A DNA stretch of 64,000 nucleotides from Fabrea salina (Eukaryota > Ciliophora > Heterotrichea > Heterotrichida > Fabreidae): positions 1 through 64,000 of the forward strand of contig JALIHJ010000057.1 in NCBI GenBank assembly GCA_022984795.1, in the 5' to 3' direction. This document shows, in pieces, positions 30,001-39,325 of this stretch; the stretch's first letter is position 1, and the number at the start of each line of letters is the position of its first letter. Both the position numbers and the translations under genes were made by a program. The notes beneath the pieces are model-generated. The model saw only the letters and a list, made by a program, of their open reading frames with translations. It made no database searches and had not been told where the DNA came from.

Positions 30001-30063
30001 TCTTGTGAAAGCAAGGAAGACATGGTGGACATGGCTATCCCAGTCATCAAGTACACCTTTTAG
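27001..30063 (+). CDS. UBA1: Ubiquitin-activating enzyme E1
   Basis: 1020 residues, normal for the family. Inactive adenylation half: RQIGTYGMETMGKL and GMRGVGAETAKNLIMAG near the N-terminus. Active adenylation half: VGAGALGCEFLKLFALMG (about 425-442), DDDSIEVSNLNRQFLFR, and the catalytic cysteine in ESIPMCTLKNFPHAIEH (about 580). A C-terminal ubiquitin-fold domain ends IPVIKYTF. It activates ubiquitin with ATP and charges E2 enzymes. Codon use is biased toward CAAC/GAAG-type codons as in other highly expressed genes here. ATG follows CTAATA. Confidence 0.97.
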   Translation: MAEIDTDLYSRQIGTYGMETMGKLIQMKVLISGMRGVGAETAKNLIMAGPGHVTIHDNSLVQTADLGSNFYLTNEDVGSRSRAQASLGKLRELNPYVKVEVHEGSLDEAFLGQFNVVCLTESDQTTISRVNNFCRSQTPPIGFISCESWGVGGYAFVDFGPEFTCFDKTGEETRSFIVSNITQENPGVVTVHDEKRHTFQDGDFVVFKEVQGMEEINDTPPRPIKFLGPYSFSIEDTSGYSAYSREGIVEQVKVPEKLSFKSWEESCLDPVVNEPLPVPDLGKFGRSEQLHILFRAIREFQTQKGELPALRSDEHAEEVLRIANEINADAKAKGGLCVEELETDVLRAVTKHVRAQITPIASFWGGVIAQEIVKFTGKYHPLYQWLHLEFTEIINPAGDHSPQNSRYDEQIAIIGNELQNKFLSMKTFLVGAGALGCEFLKLFALMGVACGDGQVVVTDDDSIEVSNLNRQFLFRKDMVGKSKSQCASEAAKTMNPNLNVVFKQDRVSQENEHIFNDEFWEQLDVVTNAVDNVNARLYVDGRCVWYERPLLESGTLGTKANVQVCLPHKTQSYGDTQDPPEESIPMCTLKNFPHAIEHCIEWSRDEFQGQFTEIPQEVNKYLDDPVRYLASLPSVGNTSVQRDKLEKIKGYIQLMHNPSMEECVKLAREKFQELFHNMIAQLLYNFPVDYKTKDGNLFWSGPKRAPHPLEFDPDDETHLNFVASCANLIAYNLGLEANRNKDQVREMAKSVQVKPFEPKKVHIQTEDSDAPQAGQDDEQVLSSLMEEMKIVDDQVKNNRLSPTEFEKDDDSNFHVDFVHNAANLRARNYRIQEAERQKAKMIAGKIIPAIATTTAMIAGLVMVEMYKLFIHEDVEKFRNSFINLALPLFVLSEPMPPLKTTTKDYDPILLGPVRAYPEGFSTWQKLVVEGPLTLQEFMQKLEAEHNLKVNIVSAGKTCLYNGYLPGNKHADRLPKLLHELYVEISGQQFVPGRRHLAVEVSCESKEDMVDMAIPVIKYTF

Positions 30064-30084
30064 TAACTAATCTTTTATCAGTAA

Positions 30085-32541
30085 ATGTGGCAGCCCACAC
30101 CTGACTACTTACAAAACGTCACAAACTTAATAACAGAGGCTTTTTCAAGCCCTTCTAACGTGCGCCAAAAAGAAATTGCCCAGCAAATTGAAAAACTTCA
30201 GCAAGACTCCCAGTTCCCCTGTTACCTTTTGTGTGTACTGAGGAACTCCAACTTACCCTTAAACATCAGACTTGCTTCAGGGTACACTTTGAAGTCTAGT
30301 TTAGAAAAAAACCTAGAACTGCCTTGGAACTGCTTGGAGTTCCTCCAAAAAGGAATTTTAGGCGCACTCGAAGATACGAGTTTAACTTCAGCAACTTCAA
30401 GTATCGCAGCAGCTTTTTACTTAAAAGTTGACGGCTGGCCCCAGCTCTTAGAACTGCTTGCACAGAAAACTGAGCAAGAGTACTCTATGAGTACACTCTT
30501 GAAGGTTTTGGAAGACATCAGTGTTTACCCCGCTATGATTGACTTATTAGAAACTAGTGAATACCAAGAGCCCCTTAAAGTACTTGTTCCTAAGCTACTT
30601 GTGTGTGCTGAAAGTGGAGCAGTTTACGCTATTAAGTGCTTCAACTTGCTAGTGAACATAATGCCTAGTGTTTTGATTCCAGTGGTGCCTAGGTACTTAG
30701 AAGCTTTGCTCAGACTCAAAGACCTTGAGTACACTGAAATCAGAGAACAAGTTGCAGAGGGACTGTTTGCTTTAAGTTCAACCAGGAAAGACCTAGTTAG
30801 TTCTAGGTTCAGTGAGTGTGCAGAGTTCATGCTGCAAATGCTCCACACAAAACCAGGGTGCAACTTCTTCAGTGAGTGGCTTGAAAGGAAAAACTTGGTC
30901 TTCCCCTACTTAGTTCCGCTTTTGAGTTATCTTTTGAACAACTTAAAAGTGACCCAAGAAGACCTTATGGAAATAATGCCTGAGCAAGAACAAGCTAGGT
31001 TCGAAAAGGAGTCTGAAGTTTCTAGGTGGACTCAGAGAAGGGAAAGTTCTGTTTTGCTAGACAGCTTAGCAAGGCACTTTGGAGACCAGTGCTTCCACAT
31101 TCTGCAGCAACAAATTGAAACTTTGGTCATGGACTCTGACTGGATCAACGTTGAAAGTGGGCTTTTGGCTGTAGGAGCACTGGCCCAGGGTGCCCACAAT
31201 GCTATTGTTCCTTACTTGCCTAAGTTGTTTAACTTCTTTTTGCAGCAAATGCAGAACCCACAGAGACTAGTCAAAAGTATGGCTCTTTGGACAGCTTCTC
31301 GCTTTACAGACGACATCATTCAAACGGAAATGTTCAAGCCTTACTTACAAAGCGTCATGAGGTGCGTTATGGAGCCTGACCACCTTGTGCAGGTAGCAGC
31401 TTGTACGGCGTTTTGTGTGTTGGTGTGCAGGAACCCTTTGGAGCTGTTTGAGTACCTAGACGAAGTTCTTAAAATCTTTTCTCAGGCCTTTGAACACTAC
31501 ACTGGAAAAGCTTTGTTGAACCTTCTAGACTCAATAGCTTCTATTGCAGACGTACTTGGAGAAGGGTTGAACCAAGAAAACTACGTAAGTTCTATTTTGC
31601 CTCCTTTAATCAAACTGTGGAACAAAACCCAAGACAACGACAAGCTCATTTGGACTCTTAGTGAAACTCTGACTTCGTTAACACTGGCTTTGGGAAGCGT
31701 TATGGACAGGTACGCAAATTCTTTGATTTCAAGGTGCTGCAGACTCATTAATTTGTCTGTGAACGGAGCTGAAAAACAGTTTGCAATGAAAGGCCTTGAA
31801 CTAGCTGGAGCTGTAATAGAGTCAGTAAGTTGTCTTCCAGACTTAAGTGAACTTTGCAGTATTGTGAACCAAAGTCTCCAAGACAAGGATGTAGGAGTCA
31901 GACAGTACGCTGCTGCTACCTCTGGGGACCTTTTCATTAAAGCACAGTCATGCGTTTTAGGCTTGATAGACGACTTTGCAACAAAGTTGCTTAACTGCAT
32001 AGTTCTGATCCAAGCTAGTGAAGACATTTCAGACCTGTACTTACTTGCAACTAACAACGCAGTGTGTTCGTTTGCAGAACTGGCAGTCCAGTTCACCCAG
32101 ACTGCAAGTCCAAGGATTCCGGAGTTCCTTGAAAGAGTTGTTCCTATAGCCAAGCAGCACTTAAAAATACCACAAGTCAAACTCAACATAATGCAAAGTT
32201 TAGGTAAAGTTGGACTGTCCAATCCACAAGCCCTAGCAGGGGTTCTAGATGAAGTTTTTGACCACTGGTGCGTCTCAATAAAAAACATGCCTCACTCTGA
32301 AGACAAAGGAAACAGTTTCAGAGGAATGTGCAGGGCTTTAGCAGTGAACCCTTCAGTTCTGGACACTAAGTTCCAGTACTTCGCTGATGCAATTGTGGCT
32401 TACCCAGAGCCTGACGAAGACGTAAACCAAATGGCTGGGACTATTATTCACAGAGTTAGGGACTTAGCAGGGGACGCTTGGGAAAGGTATATAGCTCAAC
32501 TTTCTTTCAGAGAAGCCATGAGGTCTAGGTTTGGTGTTTAA
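30085..32541 (+). CDS. KPNB1: Importin subunit beta (karyopherin beta 1)
   Basis: 818 residues, slightly shorter than usual (about 860-876). The N-terminus has IAQQIEKLQQDSQFPCYLLCVL and NIRLASGYTLK, the importin-beta Ran-binding start. HEAT-type helical repeats continue throughout: QMQNPQRLVKSMALWTASR, DHLVQVAACTAF and QDKDVGVRQYAAATSGDLF. The end GTIIHRVRDLAGDAWERYI is standard. It carries cargo through nuclear pores and is released by Ran-GTP. 21 bp after the E1 gene and 14 bp before the next gene. Confidence 0.95.
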   Translation: MWQPTPDYLQNVTNLITEAFSSPSNVRQKEIAQQIEKLQQDSQFPCYLLCVLRNSNLPLNIRLASGYTLKSSLEKNLELPWNCLEFLQKGILGALEDTSLTSATSSIAAAFYLKVDGWPQLLELLAQKTEQEYSMSTLLKVLEDISVYPAMIDLLETSEYQEPLKVLVPKLLVCAESGAVYAIKCFNLLVNIMPSVLIPVVPRYLEALLRLKDLEYTEIREQVAEGLFALSSTRKDLVSSRFSECAEFMLQMLHTKPGCNFFSEWLERKNLVFPYLVPLLSYLLNNLKVTQEDLMEIMPEQEQARFEKESEVSRWTQRRESSVLLDSLARHFGDQCFHILQQQIETLVMDSDWINVESGLLAVGALAQGAHNAIVPYLPKLFNFFLQQMQNPQRLVKSMALWTASRFTDDIIQTEMFKPYLQSVMRCVMEPDHLVQVAACTAFCVLVCRNPLELFEYLDEVLKIFSQAFEHYTGKALLNLLDSIASIADVLGEGLNQENYVSSILPPLIKLWNKTQDNDKLIWTLSETLTSLTLALGSVMDRYANSLISRCCRLINLSVNGAEKQFAMKGLELAGAVIESVSCLPDLSELCSIVNQSLQDKDVGVRQYAAATSGDLFIKAQSCVLGLIDDFATKLLNCIVLIQASEDISDLYLLATNNAVCSFAELAVQFTQTASPRIPEFLERVVPIAKQHLKIPQVKLNIMQSLGKVGLSNPQALAGVLDEVFDHWCVSIKNMPHSEDKGNSFRGMCRALAVNPSVLDTKFQYFADAIVAYPEPDEDVNQMAGTIIHRVRDLAGDAWERYIAQLSFREAMRSRFGV

Positions 32542-32555
32542 GTTTAATATAATTT

Positions 32556-32966
32556 ATGGAGTCAAGTCCTCTCTTTGTAGAGTGCAGGTTGCTGAAGCAG
32601 TTAGTTTACAAGCTAAAAAACCAACTGGGGAGGACTCCTGGGTACAAAAAGCTCATGCAAGTTTACAAAAGCCTTAAAAAGCACCTTGACGGAGAAAGTG
32701 TTCCGGAGTTTCCAGAGATTGTTGAAAAGGCTGCAGTGCCTGTGTTGGACTCACTCCAAAGAAGACTTTTGCTGCCTACCAACTTCTTAATAGTGTCTAT
32801 TTACGCACGCATTCACTGGAACTTACGTTTTGTTACCAAAAAGCAAAAAAGAACCCTTGTAAAGACCAAAAAGTTACGCAAGCACGTTAAGATGTCTAAG
32901 AAAACTACTTTTTCTCAAAGCGACATTGACGAGATTCAGCAATTTTTGGCTTCGCTTAAAAAATAA
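32556..32966 (+). CDS. NEPRO/Rmp1-like protein (RNase MRP-linked), tentative
   Basis: 136 residues, basic. The N-terminal helix ECRLLKQLVYKLKNQLGRT and following GYKKLMQVYKSLKKHL, then LLLPTNFLIVSIYARIHWNL, match the pattern of the NEPRO/Rmp1 domain (helix with HR/R-T, then LxxxxxxxLARI). Those proteins bind RNase MRP and act in pre-rRNA cleavage. The tail is Lys-rich (KKQKRTLVKTKKLRKHVK) and suits RNA binding or nucleolar location. It is convergent with RPF2, another ribosome-assembly gene, only 4 bp between stops. The family call rests on pattern only. Confidence 0.6.
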   Translation: MESSPLFVECRLLKQLVYKLKNQLGRTPGYKKLMQVYKSLKKHLDGESVPEFPEIVEKAAVPVLDSLQRRLLLPTNFLIVSIYARIHWNLRFVTKKQKRTLVKTKKLRKHVKMSKKTTFSQSDIDEIQQFLASLKK

Positions 32967-32970
32967 TGTG

Positions 32971-33768
32971 TTACTTAAGTTTGAGTTTCCTCTTTTTAAG
33001 TGCGATGGTTTTGATGTCTTGTTGTTGGACGTGCACTCTGCCTCTTTTTTCTTTCATTGGGTTAGTTGTGACATTCTTGACTTTGTTTTTGAGTTTGGGT
33101 TGCTTTGTGGCTGCTTTGAACCTAGCTTCGCTAGCTATGCTGTGGCGTCTCAAACTTAAAGTGAACCTAGGTCCTACTTCGTTGAGTTGTTGTTCTTTGA
33201 CTTGGTAGAGTCTGAAGTGCAGGTCCCCGTCTTCAGTTGCAGACAAACTTATTAGTTGGTTCAGTCCCCGCGTGTCGACCTTTTCTATGTGCTTTCCTCC
33301 AAAAAAGTCCAAAAACAAGTTTTTAATTCTAGCGTATGTGGCGTCTGTTTCAAAAAGGTCGCCTTGGAACAGAAACATCGGCTTCAGTCCTTGCAGGGCT
33401 TCTCCTTTGAACTTAAGTGCACTTGTAAATTCCTTCACCCCAAACTCTACCATGTCCAGGATCTCTTCGCTGTAGCACCTGCCAATGACTAGGTTGTTGG
33501 GGCGTTTCTTAGAGTTGCTTCCCACTACAAACAGACTGGCGTGCTTGGTAACTACAAACGACTGAAAGGCCTCTTGGTAAGTGAACGGGTGGAGGTCTTG
33601 ATGCTTTTTGCCCAACAGCACCGAGTTAGGTCTTTTCATTGTGTGTAATTCTTGAGTGATTGCTTTGATTACAGGCGAGGCTTTGTTTCCTATGGCCACC
33701 AAGGTTTGTTTTGAAAGGGTTTCTAGTACTTCCCCCTCCTTTCGCTTCTTTATTATAGTTTTGACCAT
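32971..33768 (-). CDS. RPF2: Ribosome production factor 2 (Brix domain)
   Basis: 265 residues with a Brix domain: TMKRPNSVLLGKKHQDLHPF, FVVGSNSKKRPNNLVIGR, then the signature GLKPMFLFQGDLFE, FFGGKHIEKVDTRGLNQLISL and LYQVKEQ..NEVGPRFTLSLRR. The C-terminus is Lys-rich. RPF2 with RRS1 loads the 5S RNP (5S rRNA with uL5/uL18) onto the pre-60S particle in the nucleolus. Start is the ATG giving MVKTIIKKRK. Confidence 0.95.
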   Translation of the reverse strand: MVKTIIKKRKEGEVLETLSKQTLVAIGNKASPVIKAITQELHTMKRPNSVLLGKKHQDLHPFTYQEAFQSFVVTKHASLFVVGSNSKKRPNNLVIGRCYSEEILDMVEFGVKEFTSALKFKGEALQGLKPMFLFQGDLFETDATYARIKNLFLDFFGGKHIEKVDTRGLNQLISLSATEDGDLHFRLYQVKEQQLNEVGPRFTLSLRRHSIASEARFKAATKQPKLKNKVKNVTTNPMKEKRGRVHVQQQDIKTIALKKRKLKLK

Positions 33769-33801
33769 TTATATTCTAGTGAACCTTCCAAGGAAAATTA
33801 C

Positions 33802-35148
<1,347 letters not shown>

Positions 35149-35189
35149 CTATTCATTTCGGCTTATATATTTGTTGGCGGTTACATTAC

Positions 35190-35197
35190 GCGGCAAA
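35190..35197 (-). promoter_or_regulatory. E2F-like site before beta-tubulin
   Basis: On the minus strand TTTGCCGC fits the E2F consensus TTTSSCGC exactly and lies 54 bp before the tubulin ATG; a second GGCGG core is at 35176-35180. These are the only GC-rich words in an AT-rich gap. Confidence 0.4.
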
Positions 35198-35282
35198 ATA
35201 AAGCCAATTAAGAAATTAACTGGTCTAAGTTATAGAGGAGAGTGGCTAGAGGGCTCAGGTGGTTAAATTTAAAATTGGAAAA

Positions 35283-35747
35283 TTAAGTGTACTGTCTGTT
35301 TGTGTCTATGAAGCTTATGACAGAGCTATCGATTCTTCCGAGACCAGGAGATTCAATTTTGGCAGTGACATTTTTGGACCTTTTATCTATTGAACTCCTT
35401 CTAGGAAAGAAGGAGGTCTCAGTTTTGAGCATCAGCATTTGGGTGTAGTCCAAAGGGTTGATTGTGTTCATAGTTCTGCCTTCTATTTCCAAACTGCCTG
35501 GCCTGGTGCTTTTTCTTCTTCTAATTCTAAAATGAGGAGTTTTGGGACTGAGAGCTTTGGGCTTAAGTGAAGCTGCAAGGTCTCTGAAGTTAAACTTCTT
35601 TGTGCAGTTTTTAGTGGGTGGGACTTTCACTATTCTGTACCTAAGTTTTTTCTTTGCAGACTGAGGCAAACTAGGAGGACTGTGGTACCTTTGCTTAGGA
35701 GTGTTGCTGAGCGTGTAGCGGAACAACCTAGCTCGGTTATTTTCCAT
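35283..35747 (-). CDS. Small basic protein, unknown
   Basis: 154 residues, very rich in Arg, Lys, Ser and Pro, with no membrane segment or coiled coil. Short motifs: SPPSLPQSAKKKLRYRIVK near 23 and RIRRRKSTRP near 75. SP, TP and RRxS sites suggest phosphorylation. It looks intrinsically disordered. No family recognised. It shares the strand of beta-tubulin (146 bp upstream of it) and is divergent to the FHA/RING gene (52 bp between starts). Confidence 0.65.
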   Translation of the reverse strand: MENNRARLFRYTLSNTPKQRYHSPPSLPQSAKKKLRYRIVKVPPTKNCTKKFNFRDLAASLKPKALSPKTPHFRIRRRKSTRPGSLEIEGRTMNTINPLDYTQMLMLKTETSFFPRRSSIDKRSKNVTAKIESPGLGRIDSSVISFIDTNRQYT

Positions 35748-35799
35748 TATTTGCTTAGTTAACTACAGTAGAATCAAAGTGTAAAGATATAATATATAA

Positions 35800-36831
35800 A
35801 TGCACGTTACCCCGATGACAGCGACATTGCAAACCCTGACTTGGGGTCGAGAGTCGCACGGACTGTTTGACTACGAGTCCCGATCTACCCACGAAAAAAA
35901 GTTAAAGGCTTCAGGAGATTGCAAATTGATAAGAACAGAGAACGAAGTAGAAATCATCAAAGGTGAGGAACTAAGACCTGAAGCCCAGGTACTGGCTTCA
36001 CTCACACAAACTTCTTCAGGGTACTTTCTAGCACCCCAAGAACCAGGGTCTCTTTGGCTCGTAGTGAAGTCGCTCCAGAACTTTGTCCTGTCAGAAGGCG
36101 CCATCATCAAACTAGGCAGAGTTAAGTACCGTGTTAAGGAGCTATCTGGTTCGGACACAAGTTTTCCTTCGCCCTTTGAAAAAGTCCCTCCAGAACAAGC
36201 GTGCAAATTTTGCTTCTGTGACGAAAACACTGAAAACAACCCTTTGATTTCGCCCTGTCAGTGCTCTGGAAGCATGAAGTTCATCCACTTGTTTTGTCTC
36301 CAAGAGTGGCTCAACTCGAAAAAGCTCACACGGAACAACGAAAACTCTATTTGCCACTACTGGAAATCTGTAGACTGCGAAATATGCAAAAGACCTTTTC
36401 CGGTAAACGTTTACTACAAAGGAGAGCCATTTGACTTGTTCAGCGTAGGAACAAAGCACCAGCCTTACTTGATTTTGGAAGCTGTAACTCCTGAACGCAA
36501 CAACCACAGAGGGATACACGTAATTACCTTCATTAACAAGTGCGTGGCCAAACTGGGCAGGGGCCACGACAGCGATGTTCGGATATCCGACATCTCTGTA
36601 AGTCGTTTCCATGCAACTATAAAGTACCTGGATGGAAAGTTCATACTTGAAGACAACAACAGTAAGTTCGGAACTTTGGTGCAGTTAGAAGAAAATTACG
36701 ACTTAAGTACTTGTCACGACTTAGTTGAGTTGCAAATTGGAAGGACAGTCATTTCAGTCATGGGGAAGTCAAATCTGGACGAAAGCCTTGACATGAGCAT
36801 TGAAGAAACTGAAGACGAAAGTATAGACTGA
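35800..36831 (+). CDS. FHA and RING-CH (MARCH-type) protein
   Basis: 343 residues. A divergent FHA-like region (about 35-112) ends IIKLGRVKYRVKEL. A RING-CH finger follows at about 134-202: CKFCFCDENTENNPLISPC, CSGSMKFIHLFCLQEWL and CEICKRPF, giving the C4HC3 pattern. A canonical FHA domain comes last at about 230-320: AKLGRGHDSDVRISD, SVSRFHATI and NNSKFGTLVQL. RING-CH usually confers E3 ligase activity and FHA binds phospho-threonine, so this would be a phospho-directed ubiquitin ligase without membrane segments. Acidic tail. It ends TGATAA, the second TGA stop in the window. Confidence 0.88.
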   Translation: MHVTPMTATLQTLTWGRESHGLFDYESRSTHEKKLKASGDCKLIRTENEVEIIKGEELRPEAQVLASLTQTSSGYFLAPQEPGSLWLVVKSLQNFVLSEGAIIKLGRVKYRVKELSGSDTSFPSPFEKVPPEQACKFCFCDENTENNPLISPCQCSGSMKFIHLFCLQEWLNSKKLTRNNENSICHYWKSVDCEICKRPFPVNVYYKGEPFDLFSVGTKHQPYLILEAVTPERNNHRGIHVITFINKCVAKLGRGHDSDVRISDISVSRFHATIKYLDGKFILEDNNSKFGTLVQLEENYDLSTCHDLVELQIGRTVISVMGKSNLDESLDMSIEETEDESID

Positions 36832-36867
36832 TAAAATAAGTTCTTGGGTTTAACGATATTTTTAAAT

Positions 36868-37851
36868 ATGAAACAAGTGCTGATTCTTACTAGTTTGGCT
36901 TTGGGTTTTGGGAGTGAAGTACTCCAAGAACTAGACAACACAGAGTCTGGAAGTGAGATTCTGGACTCAATCAGTCTGCAACTTTCAGTGGACACACCTA
37001 TTCAAGACATAACTCAACCCCTCAATTCTTTCATTTCAGTGCTTGAAACCCAGGAGCCCTCCCACGACTGCGAAGTGTCACTTACTCTGTTTTCAAACTT
37101 AATTTCACAGGCAAAAGGACAAGTATCCTATGCCCAGAAACAACTTGACAAGTACCTTCCGATAATTGAAAGAGTCAACTCACAAGTCCAAAAACTCCAA
37201 AAAGGAATCTTTCAGGCTGAACAAGAACTAAAGGACCTGAAAGAGTTTCACGAAGCAGAAGTTCAAGAGCACCAACTCCAGGAAGAAAGAATCCAGCAAG
37301 AAATCTCTATGTGCGACTCAATTGTAAAAGGAGTGGCACTGGGTTCCTTTAAACCCCAGACTCCAATTCCTTCTGCTCTGCTCCAAGTAGCCCAGAACTC
37401 CAACCAAAAAGACAAAGCAGTAAGTGCTGCTTCTTCCTTAAAGCAAAACCTCGAAAGCTCCTTAGAGGTGCTTAAAAGCAACTACCAAAAAACCCAGGAC
37501 TTATTTAACAAGTTAACTTTTCAAATAGAAAGCAGAAAAAGGACCTGTGAGGCAGAACTAGAGTACTTGCAGCCCATGCTAGAAGAAGACCAAGCAAGAG
37601 TAAGTGACTCAAAAGCTTCTTTGACTCAGTCACAAAACGCCTTGGAGCGCAACCAGCAACTTTACGAACAAAAGGTTCAAATGTGTGAAGAACAAAAACA
37701 ACAAACCACTGCCCAGGACCTCCAGAACCAAGTCCAACTCATCAAACAAGTCATTGACATGCTAGAAAACAACGAACCCCAGATAAATCAGTATCTTAAA
37801 CTGAGGAACCTAAAAGATAGAACAGGAAAAGGTATGATTAAAGTAACTTAG
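36868..37851 (+). CDS. Secreted coiled-coil protein, granule-core (Tmp/Grl) type
   Basis: 327 residues from the ATG at 36868 (upstream frame has no ATG). Signal peptide MKQVLILTSLALGFGS, then an acidic pro-like segment (about 17-60), then long heptad coiled coil (about 85-175 and 195-315) with a few spaced cysteines (DCEVS, MCDS, TCEAE, MCEEQ). This is the layout of ciliate trichocyst matrix or granule lattice proteins, stored as crystals in dense-core granules and cut from proproteins. In a heterotrich they could fill cortical pigment granules. It is convergent to a protein of the same layout and their ends overlap by 14 bp. Confidence 0.7.
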   Translation: MKQVLILTSLALGFGSEVLQELDNTESGSEILDSISLQLSVDTPIQDITQPLNSFISVLETQEPSHDCEVSLTLFSNLISQAKGQVSYAQKQLDKYLPIIERVNSQVQKLQKGIFQAEQELKDLKEFHEAEVQEHQLQEERIQQEISMCDSIVKGVALGSFKPQTPIPSALLQVAQNSNQKDKAVSAASSLKQNLESSLEVLKSNYQKTQDLFNKLTFQIESRKRTCEAELEYLQPMLEEDQARVSDSKASLTQSQNALERNQQLYEQKVQMCEEQKQQTTAQDLQNQVQLIKQVIDMLENNEPQINQYLKLRNLKDRTGKGMIKVT

Positions 37852-38842
37852 TTTGTGATACTTCTTGAAGCACTTCTCCAAGTAGGTTTTGTTGAGTTTG
37901 TATTTGGCTGGTTTGAGTTACGAACCTTTGTCTCCAAAGTTTGCAGAGTTCGTGGAGGTCTTCAATTACTTCCTTGAACATGTCTACTTGGTTCTGCAAC
38001 TCGTTGAGTTCTTTCCTTGACTCACTGATTGAAAACTCCAGTCTTTCGCGTTTTCTTTCTAAGTTTTCAATTTCGGACTTAGAGTTTTCAATGCTTTCGT
38101 TAAGAGTCCCAACGTACTCTTCAAGGCCTTTTTGGGTTTTTTCAAACTTACCTTGGGCTTCGACTTTGGTGTTGATGAGGTTTTGTTTTAGGTTGTCGAG
38201 GAGCCCTAGCATTTCTTCGATGCTTTTTGAATCTGCTTCTTCAGCAATTCGTGCAACTCCAGCAAAGGTGTTTTTGTGGAGTTGCTTTCCAACTTCTTCA
38301 GCAGCTTTTACAAGTGAGCTTTCTAGAGAAGCTAGTTGGTACTTCACATAAGGAAGACTGGTTTCGTCGTACTTGAGTTGAGTCATCAACTTGGAACTTC
38401 CAACTGCTGCTTCAATAAGGTGGGAGTAGTTTTCTTCTTGGACTTCCCAGTTGCTTTGCTGGTCTTTGAGTTGTTGTTTGACTTTTTGGAGTTCTTCTTG
38501 GTAGGTACTCACTTCGACTTGTTTGCTTTGAATGGCTTCTTGGACTGTCTCTAGTTCAGGGGTGTCTCTGTTAAGTAGTTCAGTGTTGGAATCAATAGAA
38601 GAGTGAGTTGACTCTAACAGAAGCGAAAAGGCAGGTATGGTTTCTATACAAACCTGTTCTTGAGTGGCATTAAGTCCTTGGGCTTCCATGAATTGGTTTT
38701 GCAAGGACTGTTTCAAGGACTCTAGTGAAGACACTATAGTTGTAGGCGAAGCTGAAAGTTGAATAGTTGAAAGCAAAGCTTCTTTCAGAGTAGGCTCTGC
38801 GGAACTTAAATAAAATCCCAATACCAAAAGAAAAGCGTTCAT
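37838..38842 (-). CDS. Secreted coiled-coil protein, granule-core type, convergent partner
   Basis: 334 residues. Signal peptide MNAFLLVLGFYLSSA, acidic or Ser-rich pro-like part (about 17-80), one cysteine-containing block (EQVCIETIPAF), then coiled coil to the C-terminus. Size, order and composition match the overlapping plus-strand neighbour, though by eye the sequences are only distantly alike. The last 14 bases overlap the neighbour's last codons, so the mRNAs must overlap more. Its ATG is 18 bp from the divergent B-box-like gene. Granule-core role is inferred from layout, not from a recognised signature. Confidence 0.68.
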   Translation of the reverse strand: MNAFLLVLGFYLSSAEPTLKEALLSTIQLSASPTTIVSSLESLKQSLQNQFMEAQGLNATQEQVCIETIPAFSLLLESTHSSIDSNTELLNRDTPELETVQEAIQSKQVEVSTYQEELQKVKQQLKDQQSNWEVQEENYSHLIEAAVGSSKLMTQLKYDETSLPYVKYQLASLESSLVKAAEEVGKQLHKNTFAGVARIAEEADSKSIEEMLGLLDNLKQNLINTKVEAQGKFEKTQKGLEEYVGTLNESIENSKSEIENLERKRERLEFSISESRKELNELQNQVDMFKEVIEDLHELCKLWRQRFVTQTSQIQTQQNLLGEVLQEVSQTKLL

Positions 38843-38860
38843 TTAAAATTTAACGTAAAT
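38843..38860. promoter_or_regulatory. 18-bp divergent spacer
   Basis: TTAAAATTTAACGTAAAT is all that separates two divergent start codons. It is AT-rich and near-palindromic (AAATTT core). Confidence 0.5.
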
Positions 38861-39325
38861 ATGAAAAGGGGGTGCTTTGAGTGTTTAAATGAAGGATGTG
38901 TGTTTTGCTTTTGTGGAGAAAAGTGGTACTGCTTCAGTTGTTTGGTTCAACATTTAAAACTGAGTGGAGCTGGTTCTCACATTTTAGAAGTTAAACCACT
39001 TAAAGTCACTAGTGACTTTGCACTAGACCTTCTAGCAACCAGAGTGAACCTGGAACCCCACTTAGTAGAAAACCTGAAGCAAACCAAAGTGAATGTAGAA
39101 GACTTGCTTCTGATGACTCCAGCCCAGTTAAGGGCCCTCTGCACTAAACTAAACACTACTAAGACAGAGGAGCAGTGCTTATGGGAAGAACTCTACTACT
39201 TAAAAGTAGTGACTGGCAGAGTAGGAGTTAAGTCAGATCCACTTACTAAACTAACCCTTGGACTCCCTGTTTCTGAGAATGAAACTGAGTTCCAAAACTT
39301 ATTTGAAGAAGTGCATAATAATTAA
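38861..39325 (+). CDS. Small cysteine-rich (B-box-like) protein
   Basis: 154 residues. The first 40 contain seven cysteines and a histidine (CFECLNEGCVFCFCG, WYCFSCLVQHL), fitting a B-box or similar cross-braced zinc module. The rest is helical (TPAQLRALCTKL). Family not recognised. The stop overlaps the next start as TAATG, so the two genes are probably separate transcription units in a very tight arrangement, or one bicistronic message. Confidence 0.65.
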   Translation: MKRGCFECLNEGCVFCFCGEKWYCFSCLVQHLKLSGAGSHILEVKPLKVTSDFALDLLATRVNLEPHLVENLKQTKVNVEDLLLMTPAQLRALCTKLNTTKTEEQCLWEELYYLKVVTGRVGVKSDPLTKLTLGLPVSENETEFQNLFEEVHNN

